Below the pieces are notes generated by a model. The model was not told the origin of the DNA. It did no database searches and saw only the letters and a program-made list of their open reading frames with translations. This document shows positions 26,764-35,062 of a stretch of DNA of 64,000 bases, one piece after another. Origin of the DNA: Paenibacillus sp. OV219. Lineage in GTDB: Bacteria > Bacillota > Bacilli > Paenibacillales > Paenibacillaceae. Both the position numbers and the translations under genes were made by a program. Position 1 is the first letter of the stretch. Every line of letters starts with the position of its first letter. The DNA lies in assembly GCF_900110075.1 (NCBI RefSeq), contig NZ_FOCJ01000006.1, positions 352,187 to 416,186 of the forward strand, given 5' to 3'.

Positions 26764-29631
26764 ATGGCGATTTGGACGATGATTTTTCGGAAAATGGCGA
26801 AAAATCGCTGGCTACAGCTTAATCTTTGGTTCGGGCTTACGATTTGTGTTGCGTTATTCAGCTCCATGCCGCTATACTCTCACGCTATTTTGCAGCGGAC
26901 GTTATTTAAGCAGCTTCAGCAGCTTCAGAAGGATCAAGGGATATACCCGGGTTCACTCCGGGCCTCTACTTCCATCTCAGGCACACGTTCGTTCGAAGAG
27001 AACCGTTCGCTCATAGCGAAAGCAGACCGTTACATGAAGAATGCTCCTGCCCGGTTTGGGCTGGATGCGCAGTCTTTCGTCACATCGCGCGGTACGCAAT
27101 CCATTAGGGTGTTTCCTGTCGATGCGTCAGACCGCGAGAAGAGGGAGCTTAACGTTTCGGGAAGCTTCCGCACGGTTACCGATTTGGAGAAGCGTGTGCA
27201 CGTAATCGACGGCCGCTTGCCAGATCCAAACCGTAAAGACGGCGTATACGAGGTACTCGTAACCCCGAAATTTATTATCGATTTGAAGCGCGACCTGAAC
27301 CATGAATTCGTTTATAAGAATAAGGACACAGGCAAGGAGCTGCACCTCATTCCGGTCGGCATCGTAGAGTCGAAGTCCGATAACATCTATGACCAATTTA
27401 ATGTGGAATCTTATAATTCATCGTTCTATATTCCGTATGAGCAGTTTGATCATGATTTTGTCCAAAATCAAGGGCCTCTGAAGCTATCCGTTATTGCTTG
27501 GCAGTATGCCTTCAATTATGAGCAGATGAATATTGATCAAATCGACAATTATTTGGGCCAATTCGCAAGCATCAACAACTATTTCAACATGCGTCTTGGC
27601 ATCGCTGCCGTTGATATGCCTGCGAAGAACTCGATTGCAACGTATACCGAGAAGCAAGAGAAGCTCGACGTAATGCTCTGGTCGCTCTATTCTCCGGTTA
27701 TGCTGATGCTGGCGTTCTACCTTTACATGGCTGCTAACCTCATTATTGAGCGACAGAAGACGGAAATTTCCGTTCTCCGCAGCCGTGGGGCGAGCAGAAT
27801 GCAAATTATGGTTGTCTTCCTCATAGAGAGCTTGTTGCTCGGCGCGCTTGCGCTTGCGGCAGGTCCGTATATTGGGGTGTTCTTCACGAAGATACTTGGT
27901 GCGTCGAGCGGCTTCCTCGAATTTGTACAGCGCTCCTCGCTTGAAGTAGTACTGAACAGCGCTTCATACAAGATTGCTGTTGCGGCTGTGTTTGGCTCAA
28001 TCATTCTTATTCTGGTGCCGGCGTTACTCGCGACCCGCACAACGATTGTCGGTCATAAACAGCAAATGGCACGGTCGAACAAAATGTCGTTCTGGCACAA
28101 AACAGGAGCGGATATTATCCTGCTCGGCGTTGCTATCTATATGTTGCATAACTTCAATACACGTATGGAAGGGCTGAAAGCGCTCGCTCTCGATCCGACA
28201 GCTATTCAAGTCGAACCGCTCATGTTCTTCATGCCTGCGCTATTCTCGCTTGGCATCGGTCTGTTTGTACTGCGCCTCTATCCATGGCTAATCAAGCTTG
28301 TGTTCTGGATCGGCCGAAGATGGTGGACACCGGCGCTTTACTCGACGCTGCTGCAGATTAGCCGATCGTCTTCGCAGTATTTGACGATAAAGGTATTCCT
28401 CATCATGACGGTTGCAATGGGCCTATTCAGTGCGAATGCAGCACGGACAATAAACGGCAATATGGAGGACAAAATCCAATATACGACTGGCTCGGATATT
28501 CAGTTGTCCATCCATTGGGATAACGATAAGCCGCCTGCTCCGGCTGGTGGAGGGGGAGCGCCACCACAAGAGGATACGGCCGCTGCGCCGAAAGTTGTGA
28601 CGTATACGGAGCCTTCCTTCATTACGATGCAGCAGCTCGCAGGCGTCGACACAGCTGCACGTGTATTCCGCAAGGATGATGCTAGCTTCTCGGTGAACGG
28701 TGCGAATGGCGCCACGACGCTGTATGGTATTGATACGTATGACTTCGGCAAAGTGGCATGGATGCGCGGTGGCTTGCTGGAGTATCCGCTCAACAGCTAT
28801 CTAAACCTGCTGGCAACAAACCCGAAAGCGGTGCTTATATCCAGATCGCTTGCGGACAAATTTAAAGTGAAACCTGGCGATCCGCTCTCTGCCAAGTGGG
28901 CTGGACTCGATAGCGCCAACTTCATCGTCTATGGCATCATCGATTACTGGCCAGGCTGGAATCCACTTCCGGCAGCAGGTGACAGTGAGAATCCAGACGT
29001 ACGTCTGCCAAACCTTGTGGTAGGGCATCTGTCGTATATTCAGAATCATTTGGCGCTAGAGCCATACGACGTATGGATCAAGCTCAAGAAGGACACAAGT
29101 AGCGCTGTCATTTACGATGATCTGATCAAGAAAGATGTTCCAGTTGAGAATCTGGTCGACGCTGGTCAGTTGCTCATTCGCTCCAAGAACGATCCGTTCC
29201 GCCTTGCGATTAACGGCGTTATGACACTTGGCTTCGTCATCTCTATGATGATCAGCTTCTTCGGATTCCTGTTGTTCTGGGTGCTTACTCTATCTGGACG
29301 TACGCTGCAATTCGGTATTTTGCGAGCGATGGGTATTTCGTTCTTGCAAATAATCGGCATGCTGCTGAGCGAGCAACTGCTCACCTCGGCGGCTGCAATT
29401 CTATTCGGTGTATTGATTGGGAACTCGGTCAGCAGCATGTTCGTTCCGCTATTTCAGCTGTCCTTCAGCGCTTCGGATCAGGTTCCACCGTTCGAGATCG
29501 TTCGTCAGCTTAGCGATTATGTCCAGCTGTACAGCGTAGTCGGCACGATGATTACGATCGGGCTGCTCGTGCTCGGCATCCGGATTTCGCGTATGAAGAT
29601 TACGCAGGCGCTGAAGCTTGGGGAGGAATAA
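26764..29631 (+). CDS. Large FtsX-like ABC transporter permease
   Basis: 955 residues. One N-terminal helix (about 20-38) leads into a large extracytoplasmic domain. Two blocks of membrane helices follow: about 305-330, 360-385, 400-425, 450, 490-510 and 540-560; then 815-840, 870-895 and 925-945. LRSRGASRMQIMVVFLIES and ILRAMGISFLQIIGMLLSEQ are the FtsX-fold coupling segments that contact the ATPases. A Pro/Gly-rich insert (PPAPAGGGGAPPQ) lies at about 591-603 in a second outside domain. The two FtsX halves in one chain could use two ATPases, which fits the two ATPase genes flanking it. Substrate unknown: peptide, lipid or antibiotic. Confidence 0.88.
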   Translation: MAIWTMIFRKMAKNRWLQLNLWFGLTICVALFSSMPLYSHAILQRTLFKQLQQLQKDQGIYPGSLRASTSISGTRSFEENRSLIAKADRYMKNAPARFGLDAQSFVTSRGTQSIRVFPVDASDREKRELNVSGSFRTVTDLEKRVHVIDGRLPDPNRKDGVYEVLVTPKFIIDLKRDLNHEFVYKNKDTGKELHLIPVGIVESKSDNIYDQFNVESYNSSFYIPYEQFDHDFVQNQGPLKLSVIAWQYAFNYEQMNIDQIDNYLGQFASINNYFNMRLGIAAVDMPAKNSIATYTEKQEKLDVMLWSLYSPVMLMLAFYLYMAANLIIERQKTEISVLRSRGASRMQIMVVFLIESLLLGALALAAGPYIGVFFTKILGASSGFLEFVQRSSLEVVLNSASYKIAVAAVFGSIILILVPALLATRTTIVGHKQQMARSNKMSFWHKTGADIILLGVAIYMLHNFNTRMEGLKALALDPTAIQVEPLMFFMPALFSLGIGLFVLRLYPWLIKLVFWIGRRWWTPALYSTLLQISRSSSQYLTIKVFLIMTVAMGLFSANAARTINGNMEDKIQYTTGSDIQLSIHWDNDKPPAPAGGGGAPPQEDTAAAPKVVTYTEPSFITMQQLAGVDTAARVFRKDDASFSVNGANGATTLYGIDTYDFGKVAWMRGGLLEYPLNSYLNLLATNPKAVLISRSLADKFKVKPGDPLSAKWAGLDSANFIVYGIIDYWPGWNPLPAAGDSENPDVRLPNLVVGHLSYIQNHLALEPYDVWIKLKKDTSSAVIYDDLIKKDVPVENLVDAGQLLIRSKNDPFRLAINGVMTLGFVISMMISFFGFLLFWVLTLSGRTLQFGILRAMGISFLQIIGMLLSEQLLTSAAAILFGVLIGNSVSSMFVPLFQLSFSASDQVPPFEIVRQLSDYVQLYSVVGTMITIGLLVLGIRISRMKITQALKLGEE

Positions 29632-29634
29632 CAG

Positions 29635-30531
29635 ATGATTCATTGCGATGGGCTTGTAAAAATTTATAAAACAGATGATCTCGAGGTTGTCGCTCTGCAA
29701 GGTCTCGATCTGCATGTAGAGTCCGGCGAGCTAATGGCGATTATCGGCAACAGCGGCAGCGGCAAGTCAACGCTTCTCAATATGCTGGGCGGTCTCGACC
29801 GCCCTTCCGCTGGCAAGCTGCTTGTCGACGATAAAGACTTGCTCAAGTTTACGGAGCGCGATCTTGTGAAGTATAAGCGCGAGACGGTCGGCTTCGTCTG
29901 GCAGAACAACGCGCGCAACCTGATCCCGTATTTGACCGCGCTTGAGAACGTGGAGCTGCCGATCATGCTCAGGGGCGCACGCAAGCGTCTACGGGCGTTG
30001 GAGCTGCTCGATGCGGTTGGACTTAGCCACCGGACGAAGAACCGGTTAAGTGAGCTCTCCGGCGGTGAGCAGCAGCGTGTCGCCATCGCTATCGCGCTGG
30101 CGAATGAGCCGAAGCTGCTGCTTGCGGATGAGCCGACAGGCTCGCTCGACACGCGGATGTCCAATCAAATTCTTGATTTGTTCCGCGAATTGAACCGCAG
30201 CATCGGCATTACAATCGTCATCGTAACGCATGATCCGCTGCTCGCAAGGAAAGTAGACCGTGTCGTCGCAATCCGAGACGGCAAGACGTCATCCGAGATT
30301 ATTCGCCGGCAGTCTTATGCGGAGGAGCTTGCAGCGATGGCGGAAGGCGGCAGTGGCTTCGTACCGGAAGAAAGCCATGTTGAATATGCCGTCATCGATA
30401 AAGCAGGACGGCTGCAAATTCCATCGTCGTACTTGCAGGCGGAGGAGTTTAAAGAGAAGAATAAGGTGCGCGTCGAGATGGAAGATGGGCGAATTATTCT
30501 TTATCCGCCGGAAGAAGTCAAAGCGAAGTAA
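29635..30531 (+). CDS. ABC ATPase with C-terminal AbrB-like domain
   Basis: 298 residues. An ordinary nucleotide-binding domain fills residues 1-225: [12 protein letters not shown] (Walker A), [48 protein letters not shown] and VTHD. Residues ~245-298 are extra. They read [15 protein letters not shown] then [16 protein letters not shown], the layout of a SpoVT/AbrB swapped-hairpin domain (V-D-x-x-G-R-hydrophobic-x-I-P, then a second hydrophobic hairpin). This suggests dimerisation or DNA contact. ATG 29635 is three bases after the permease stop. Last gene of the operon, followed by a terminator. Confidence 0.88.
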   Translation: MIHCDGLVKIYKTDDLEVVALQGLDLHVESGELMAIIGNSGSGKSTLLNMLGGLDRPSAGKLLVDDKDLLKFTERDLVKYKRETVGFVWQNNARNLIPYLTALENVELPIMLRGARKRLRALELLDAVGLSHRTKNRLSELSGGEQQRVAIAIALANEPKLLLADEPTGSLDTRMSNQILDLFRELNRSIGITIVIVTHDPLLARKVDRVVAIRDGKTSSEIIRRQSYAEELAAMAEGGSGFVPEESHVEYAVIDKAGRLQIPSSYLQAEEFKEKNKVRVEMEDGRIILYPPEEVKAK

Positions 30532-30544
30532 AGCTACAAAGGTA

Positions 30545-30590
30545 CCGGGAGCTATGCTGCATAACCAGCAGATGCTCCCGGATTATTTTT
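30545..30590 (+). terminator. Terminator of the ABC operon
   Basis: CCGGGAGC (30545-30552) pairs with GCTCCCGG (30574-30581), with an inner CTGC/GCAG pairing, then ATTATTTTT. Confidence 0.85.
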
Positions 30591-30603
30591 GTATTATTCA
30601 TAG

Positions 30604-30632
30604 TTTACTTATCGGAATTATGGTAGTATAAT
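30604..30632 (+). promoter_or_regulatory. Sigma-A promoter for the SsuE-like gene
   Basis: TTTACT (30604-30609), a 17-base spacer and consensus TATAAT (30627-30632); ATG at 30662. Confidence 0.6.
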
Positions 30633-30661
30633 ATTTCCAGAATAGTAGGGAGGCCGACAAT

Positions 30662-31222
30662 ATGCCGAATGTAGTTATTGTATCGGGAAGTCCAAGTTCA
30701 ATTTCACGTTTGAATGGATTGACGGGATATGCGGAGGAGAAGCTGCGCGAGCTCGGCTGGGAGATTAGCCATCTGCATGTGGCATCACTGCCAGCAGAGG
30801 ATCTTGTTCTTGCTCGATGGGACAGCCCGGCGATTATTGAAGCGAATAAGCGAATCGAAGCAGCTGATGCCATCATCATTGCAAGCCCAGTGTACAAAGC
30901 TTCATTCACGGGCGTACTGAAGACATATCTCGATCTGCTACCGCAGAACGGGTTGGAAGGGAAAGTCGTTCTCCCGCTCTTCATCGGCGGAACCATCGCT
31001 CACCTGTTGACGATCGACTATGCACTGAAGCCGGTCTTGTCAGCTCTCTATGCGAAGCATATTACTGCAGGCGTATATGCGGTTGACTCGCAGGTGAAGA
31101 AGCTTGATGCAGGCGGCTATGAGCTTGATGAAGACTTGGTGAAACGGCTGGAACGTGCTGTTCTCGGCTTCGCGGAAGCGACGGAGTTGTTCAGAAACAG
31201 TAAGACGTCTATCGGTTCCTAA
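30662..31222 (+). CDS. NADPH-dependent FMN reductase, SsuE-like
   Basis: Flavodoxin-fold reductase supplying reduced FMN, in related proteins to a sulfonate monooxygenase. 186 residues. GSPSSISRLNGL (residues 9-20) is the FMN phosphate loop and ASPVYKASFTGVLKTYLDLL (about 79-98) the conserved family motif. PLFIGGTIAHLLTIDYALKP is typical of SsuE rather than azoreductases. GGGAGG precedes ATG 30662. No ssuD or transporter genes are adjacent, so a sulfonate role is unproven. Own promoter and terminator. Confidence 0.87.
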   Translation: MPNVVIVSGSPSSISRLNGLTGYAEEKLRELGWEISHLHVASLPAEDLVLARWDSPAIIEANKRIEAADAIIIASPVYKASFTGVLKTYLDLLPQNGLEGKVVLPLFIGGTIAHLLTIDYALKPVLSALYAKHITAGVYAVDSQVKKLDAGGYELDEDLVKRLERAVLGFAEATELFRNSKTSIGS

Positions 31223-31225
31223 GGG

Positions 31226-31280
31226 AAAGGGGCTACCTTCGGACTTTGCCATAAGTGGCACTGACCGGGATAGCCCCTTT
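31226..31280. terminator. Convergent terminator between the SsuE-like gene and pepF
   Basis: AAAGGGGCTA (31226-31235) pairs perfectly with TAGCCCCTTT (31271-31280) around a 35-base loop. Suitable in both directions. Confidence 0.7.
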
Positions 31281-31297
31281 GTTATGCGTGAATTGAA

Positions 31298-33088
31298 TTA
31301 AGAAGTAAGCTGTTCCATCTGTGCAATCAATTCCTCGAACACGCTCATCGCTTGCTCAATTGGTTCTGGCGTAGACATATCGACGCCAGCCTTCTTCAGA
31401 ATATTGATGGAGTAGTCGCTGCCTCCGCTCTTCAAGAAGCTGAGGTAACGTTCTACAGCCGGAGCGCCTTCTTCAAGAATTTGTTTCGAGAAGCTCGTCG
31501 CAGCCGAGAAGCCTGTCGCGTACTTGTACACATAGAAGCTTGTGTAGAAATGAGGGATACGTGCCCATTCCATTTCGATATCTTTATCAATGACCATGCC
31601 TTCGCCGTAGTACAGCTTATTGAGGTCATAGTAGATTTTGCTGAATTCTTGCGGCGTAAGAGAGTCGCCTTCCTCCGCACGCTCGTGGATGATTTTCTCA
31701 AACTCCGCGAACATCGTCTGACGGAAAACAGTCGTCCGGAACTGGTCGGCATAGTACGTGAGCAGATACATTTTCTCCTTCGGATCCGTCGACTTCTTCA
31801 GCATATAATCCATAAGCAATGCCTCATTCAAAGTCGATGCAACCTCAGCCAAGAAGATCGTGTACTGCGCATCGCGGTACTCCTGCGTGGTGTCGGAGTA
31901 GTAGGAATGCAGCGCGTGACCCATCTCATGCGTAAGCGTGAACATGCTGTTCAGGTTGTCCTTATGGTTCAGCAGCACGTAAGGATGCGTGCCGTATGCT
32001 CCCCAGCTGTATGCACCGCTGCGCTTACCTTCATTCTCATAGACGTCGATCCAGCTCTTGTCGAAGCCATCCTGCAGCACCGTCAAGTAATCTTGACCGA
32101 GTGGCTTCAAGCTCTCGCTGACCGTTTTCTTCGCTTCTTCGTAGGTAATGTCCATTTTGAACTCATCGACGAGCGGAGCGAACAGGTCATACATATGCAG
32201 CTCATCAACCTTCAGCAGCTTCTTGCGCAGCTCCATATAACGGTGCATGAGCGGTAGATGCTTGTGAATGGTGCTGATCAGATTCGTATAAACCTCTTTC
32301 GGAATGTTGTCGCCGTAAAGCGACATTTCCAGAGTCGACGGGTACTTGCGAGCACGGGAGTAGAAAAGGTTCTTCGTCACATTGGCGGCGAGAGTCGATG
32401 CGATCGTGTTTTTTAGCTTGCCATACGTATCATACATCGCTTTGAAGGCGCCTTCGCGGACTTCACGGTTCTTGCTCTCGAGAAACTGTATGTAGCGGCC
32501 TTGCGTCAGCTCTACTTCATCGCCGTTCTCGTCCTTTACTTTCGGGAATTTGAGATCGGCGTTGTTCAGCATGCTGAAGATTGTGCCAGGCGCTTGCGAA
32601 ATATTGCCCACTTGCGCGAGCAGCGCTTCTTCGGACTTGGAGAGGACATGCGCTTTTTGGCGACGCATCTCTTCCAAGGTTTGGCGATACTTGGCAAGGT
32701 CGGCATTCTCGATCATGGCGCCAAGCGCATCGTCGGAGAGGCTGAGCACTTCAGGTGTAATGAAGGACAGTGCTTCGCCCGTCTCAACGCTTAGTTTCTT
32801 GGACTTATCCGAGAGCGCCTGGAACGTTGGCTCCGCGGTATCTTCGTGATGCTTCATATTCGCATAAACATAGAGGCGCTCGACTTTAAGGGAAAGCTCG
32901 TCCTCAAGCTCAAAACAAGCTTTCAGCTGCTGCGCATCCGCGAGCTTGCCTTGGAAAGCTTCGACTTTCTTCATCTGCTCTTTCGCCTGTGCGTATTCCT
33001 TGTCCCACGCGGATTGATCCGCGAATATGTCCTCGAGCTTCCAGCGGTGCTCAGCGACAGTCTCGGAACGTTTCGGTACTTGGTTCAT
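31298..33088 (-). CDS. pepF: Oligoendopeptidase F
   Basis: Zinc metallopeptidase of family M3 that cuts short peptides in the cytosol. 596 residues, the normal PepF length. The zinc motif HEMGH lies in TLTHEMGHALHSYYS (about residues 383-397). The third ligand is in FLAEVASTLNEALL. AYSWGAYGTHPYVLLN and IPHFYTSFYVYKYATGFSAA (near the C-terminus) bind substrate. ATG 33088 has AGGAGGG just upstream. The frame runs 40 codons further but that part would be a poor signal sequence and lacks a ribosome binding site. Single gene on the minus strand. Confidence 0.93.
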   Translation of the reverse strand: MNQVPKRSETVAEHRWKLEDIFADQSAWDKEYAQAKEQMKKVEAFQGKLADAQQLKACFELEDELSLKVERLYVYANMKHHEDTAEPTFQALSDKSKKLSVETGEALSFITPEVLSLSDDALGAMIENADLAKYRQTLEEMRRQKAHVLSKSEEALLAQVGNISQAPGTIFSMLNNADLKFPKVKDENGDEVELTQGRYIQFLESKNREVREGAFKAMYDTYGKLKNTIASTLAANVTKNLFYSRARKYPSTLEMSLYGDNIPKEVYTNLISTIHKHLPLMHRYMELRKKLLKVDELHMYDLFAPLVDEFKMDITYEEAKKTVSESLKPLGQDYLTVLQDGFDKSWIDVYENEGKRSGAYSWGAYGTHPYVLLNHKDNLNSMFTLTHEMGHALHSYYSDTTQEYRDAQYTIFLAEVASTLNEALLMDYMLKKSTDPKEKMYLLTYYADQFRTTVFRQTMFAEFEKIIHERAEEGDSLTPQEFSKIYYDLNKLYYGEGMVIDKDIEMEWARIPHFYTSFYVYKYATGFSAATSFSKQILEEGAPAVERYLSFLKSGGSDYSINILKKAGVDMSTPEPIEQAMSVFEELIAQMEQLTS

Positions 33089-33265
33089 AGGAACCCTCCT
33101 CGCCTGATAGTTAGTCGGTAAAGCAGAATGGGGTTGATCCTCGTGCTGTAAGCTGACATTGCTGCCGGCAAGCAGAGAGAACGATAGCACTATTGGCAGC
33201 CATCTCACTAGCAGTCACGCTCCTAAGGCAGGTTGTGACAGTAGTTTAGCCCACTGAGCGTCTCG

Positions 33266-33445
33266 TTATGACCCCATCGTTGTCAAACTGTACACGATTA
33301 AGAAAAAGGCAAATGCGACAAACACGATCGTTGTGATGGCAAGCCCTCTGCGTAAGTTCGCAGGAATGTTGTTCCGCTGCATGATGACGATGAGTCCCAG
33401 CGAGAAAGCAGCAATAATGAAAATAATCGCAGCTGTTGTATCCAC
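33266..33445 (-). CDS. Small two-helix membrane protein (59 aa)
   Basis: Starts at GTG 33445 with AAGGGGAG about 12 bases upstream. The product has two hydrophobic helices, TAAIIFIIAAFSLGLIVIM (about 3-21) and AITTIVFVAFAFFLIVYSL (about 35-53), joined by a basic loop QRNNIPANLRRG. The arrangement and ribosome binding site support a real gene of unknown function. It lies between pepF and the 77-residue gene on the same strand. A plus-strand frame across it (33333-33572) has no such features. Confidence 0.6.
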   Translation of the reverse strand: MDTTAAIIFIIAAFSLGLIVIMQRNNIPANLRRGLAITTIVFVAFAFFLIVYSLTTMGS

Positions 33446-33546
33446 TTTTGCTCGATACTCCCCTTTTGCGATAACCTATGCAGCTTGGTACATGGTTATG
33501 TTCGATATGCAGGATGAATTTTCCTCCTGCTGTTATGAGGTTCTAA

Positions 33547-33780
33547 TTAGACGGAACGGAAACGCTCCATAATTTCTGCGCGTTCTTCCTCACGACCAAC
33601 AAAATCAGCCTCGCGGAAGCGGTTCTCTGCCCAGTGCAGCATCTCTGGACGACTGACGAAGGTGTGGCATTCTTCGCCCCATTGATCGTTAATTTCGCGT
33701 AAGACTAGCGTCTTACCTTGCACCTCTACGGAGAGCATATTGTATTTGTCTGTTTTATAAATTTGTACCTTTTTAAACAT
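33547..33780 (-). CDS. Conserved-looking small hypothetical protein (77 aa)
   Basis: Begins MFKKVQIYKTDKYNMLSVEV at ATG 33780, nine bases after AAGGG. An ATG at 33789 sits inside that site and is rejected. The chain is soluble and charged, with a beta-rich first half and an acidic helical end (READFVGREEERAEIMERF). I do not recognise the family. The upstream region 33786-33984 contains a CAAACGC/GCGTTTG hairpin (33874-33892). Confidence 0.65.
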   Translation of the reverse strand: MFKKVQIYKTDKYNMLSVEVQGKTLVLREINDQWGEECHTFVSRPEMLHWAENRFREADFVGREEERAEIMERFRSV

Positions 33781-33940
33781 CAGGACCATCCCTTCGAAAA
33801 ATTACATGTTGTATCCTTCAATCATAGCCATAAAAAGGGGTAGAAATCAAATGTTTGTCATGGTAGAATGTGGCAAACGCGGACAGCGTTTGATGTGAGA
33901 ATGCCTTTAGCTTACGTGTCAGAGCAAGAAAATGTAAGAC

Positions 33941-33990
33941 GAGATGAGTCGAGATGAGACGAGAAGAGACGAGGAGAGATGAGAATGAGT
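33941..33990 (+). repeat. 10-bp imperfect repeats over the translation start of the next gene
   Basis: Five consecutive 10-mers, GAGATGAGTC, GAGATGAGAC, GAGAAGAGAC, GAGGAGAGAT and GAGAATGAGT. The fourth supplies the ribosome binding site AGGAG and the last two contain ATG codons. Confidence 0.75.
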
Positions 33991-34692
33991 ATGAGCAAAG
34001 GGTATCCGCAAGCAGGTGTCGCGGTGACATGCCGCAGTTTCAAAGAATATGTACTCTTGTTTGATCTTAATGAAGCGGACTTGCACAGTGGGAAGCTGCT
34101 CGATATTGCAGCAGGCGCTTCTTCGTTCACGGCGGATGCATGTGCGAGGGGAATCGACGCGTACGCAGTTGATCCGCGCTATGCCAAGCCTCATGAGCAG
34201 CTGGTATCCGAAGCGCGTGAGGAAATTGACGTTTCAACAACGAAGCTAATAAGCCTCGGCAACAAATATGATCTGAGCTATTACGGAAGTTTTGAACAGC
34301 ATCGAGCGGGACGAATAGCGTCACTGGATGCTTTCGCAGAGCATCATGATCGCGAGGAGGAACGCACGAAACGTTACCAGGCAGGCAGCTTGCCGACTTT
34401 ACCTTATGGGGACGGTGAATTTGGGCTCGTGCTGTGCAGCCACTTCCTGTTTCTGTACGAAGATCAGTTCGATTACGAGTTCCATCTACGTGCCGTAATG
34501 GAGATGCTCCGAGTCTGTAAGCCAGGGGGCATGGTGCGTATTTATCCAATGATCTCACTTCGGTGGGAGCCGTACTCAGAGCTTGAGCGGCTGCGGGCCG
34601 ATTTAAGCAAGAATGGCGTAGTGACGGGCTTGTTCCGGTCCAAGCTGCCATTTATTCCTGGGTCAGAGCTCGGTCTTTTTGCCCACATTTAA
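33985..34692 (+). CDS. SAM-dependent methyltransferase-like protein
   Basis: 235 residues. LLDIAAGASSFTADACARGIDAYAVDPRY (about residues 36-64) is a motif I region with A-A-G-A-S in place of the usual G-x-G-x-G, then an acidic Asp. LPYGDGEFGLVLCSHFLFLY and MLRVCKPGGMVRIYPM match post-motifs of methyltransferase folds. Whether SAM binding survives the altered glycine loop is open. Three in-frame ATGs (33979, 33985, 33991) lie close together; 33985 is eight bases from AGGAG. The ribosome binding site and starts are made of a 10-bp repeat. Confidence 0.8.
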   Translation: MSMSKGYPQAGVAVTCRSFKEYVLLFDLNEADLHSGKLLDIAAGASSFTADACARGIDAYAVDPRYAKPHEQLVSEAREEIDVSTTKLISLGNKYDLSYYGSFEQHRAGRIASLDAFAEHHDREEERTKRYQAGSLPTLPYGDGEFGLVLCSHFLFLYEDQFDYEFHLRAVMEMLRVCKPGGMVRIYPMISLRWEPYSELERLRADLSKNGVVTGLFRSKLPFIPGSELGLFAHI

Positions 34693-34721
34693 TTGCAAAA
34701 TTATCCATTTGGGTATATAAT
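34693..34721 (+). promoter_or_regulatory. Strong sigma-A promoter of the cold-shock gene
   Basis: TTGCAA (34693-34698), a 17-base spacer and TATAAT (34716-34721). The following leader can form a small hairpin near 34730-34748. Confidence 0.8.
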
Positions 34722-34771
34722 AAATCAAGTCGCCCTGGTTTACAGGCGTTCATTTTTAGGAGGTTGTTACA

Positions 34772-34969
34772 TTGAAAGGAACAGTTAAATGGTTTAACGC
34801 AGAGAAAGGCTATGGCTTCATTCAAGTGGATGGCGGAGAAGACGTGTTCGTTCACTATTCTGCAATTCAAGGCGATGGCTTCAAGTCGCTTGATGAAGGT
34901 CAATCCGTAGAATTCGATATCACGCAGGGCAACCGCGGTCCACAAGCTGCTAACGTTGTTAAACTGTAA
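34772..34969 (+). CDS. Cold-shock protein, CspA/CspB family
   Basis: RNA chaperone of 65 residues, one OB-fold. Both RNA-binding motifs are present: KGYGFIQV (RNP1-like, residues 13-20) and DVFVHYSAI (RNP2-like, 26-34). [14 protein letters not shown] is the family opening. Translation starts at TTG 34772 behind AGGAGG (34758-34763), with no nearby ATG. Own strong promoter and terminator. Such proteins keep mRNA single-stranded in the cold or in growth transitions. Confidence 0.95.
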   Translation: MKGTVKWFNAEKGYGFIQVDGGEDVFVHYSAIQGDGFKSLDEGQSVEFDITQGNRGPQAANVVKL

Positions 34970-34977
34970 TCATCGTT

Positions 34978-34993
34978 GCTTCCTTAAGGAAGC
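34978..34993. promoter_or_regulatory. Perfect palindrome after the cold-shock gene
   Basis: GCTTCCTTAAGGAAGC is a 16-base perfect palindrome nine bases beyond the stop codon; possible mRNA 3' element. Confidence 0.3.
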
Positions 34994-35019
34994 TTCCAAT
35001 ACGTGAACTCATTCATGAT

Positions 35020-35054
35020 AAAGACCCGACCATTCGTTGTCGGGTCTTTTTTTT
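35020..35054. terminator. Terminator between csp and the MFS gene
   Basis: AAAGACCCGAC (35020-35030) pairs perfectly with GTCGGGTCTTT (35039-35049), followed by five more T. The complementary A-run makes it usable by the convergent MFS gene. Confidence 0.88.
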
Positions 35055-35062
35055 CGTTTTGA

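Noticed and set aside
31352..32257. 301-codon plus-strand frame opposite pepF
   Set aside because: Shadow of pepF, which carries an intact HEMGH zinc site.
33333..33572. 79-codon plus-strand frame
   Set aside because: No ribosome binding site; it overlaps the minus-strand two-helix protein, which has one.
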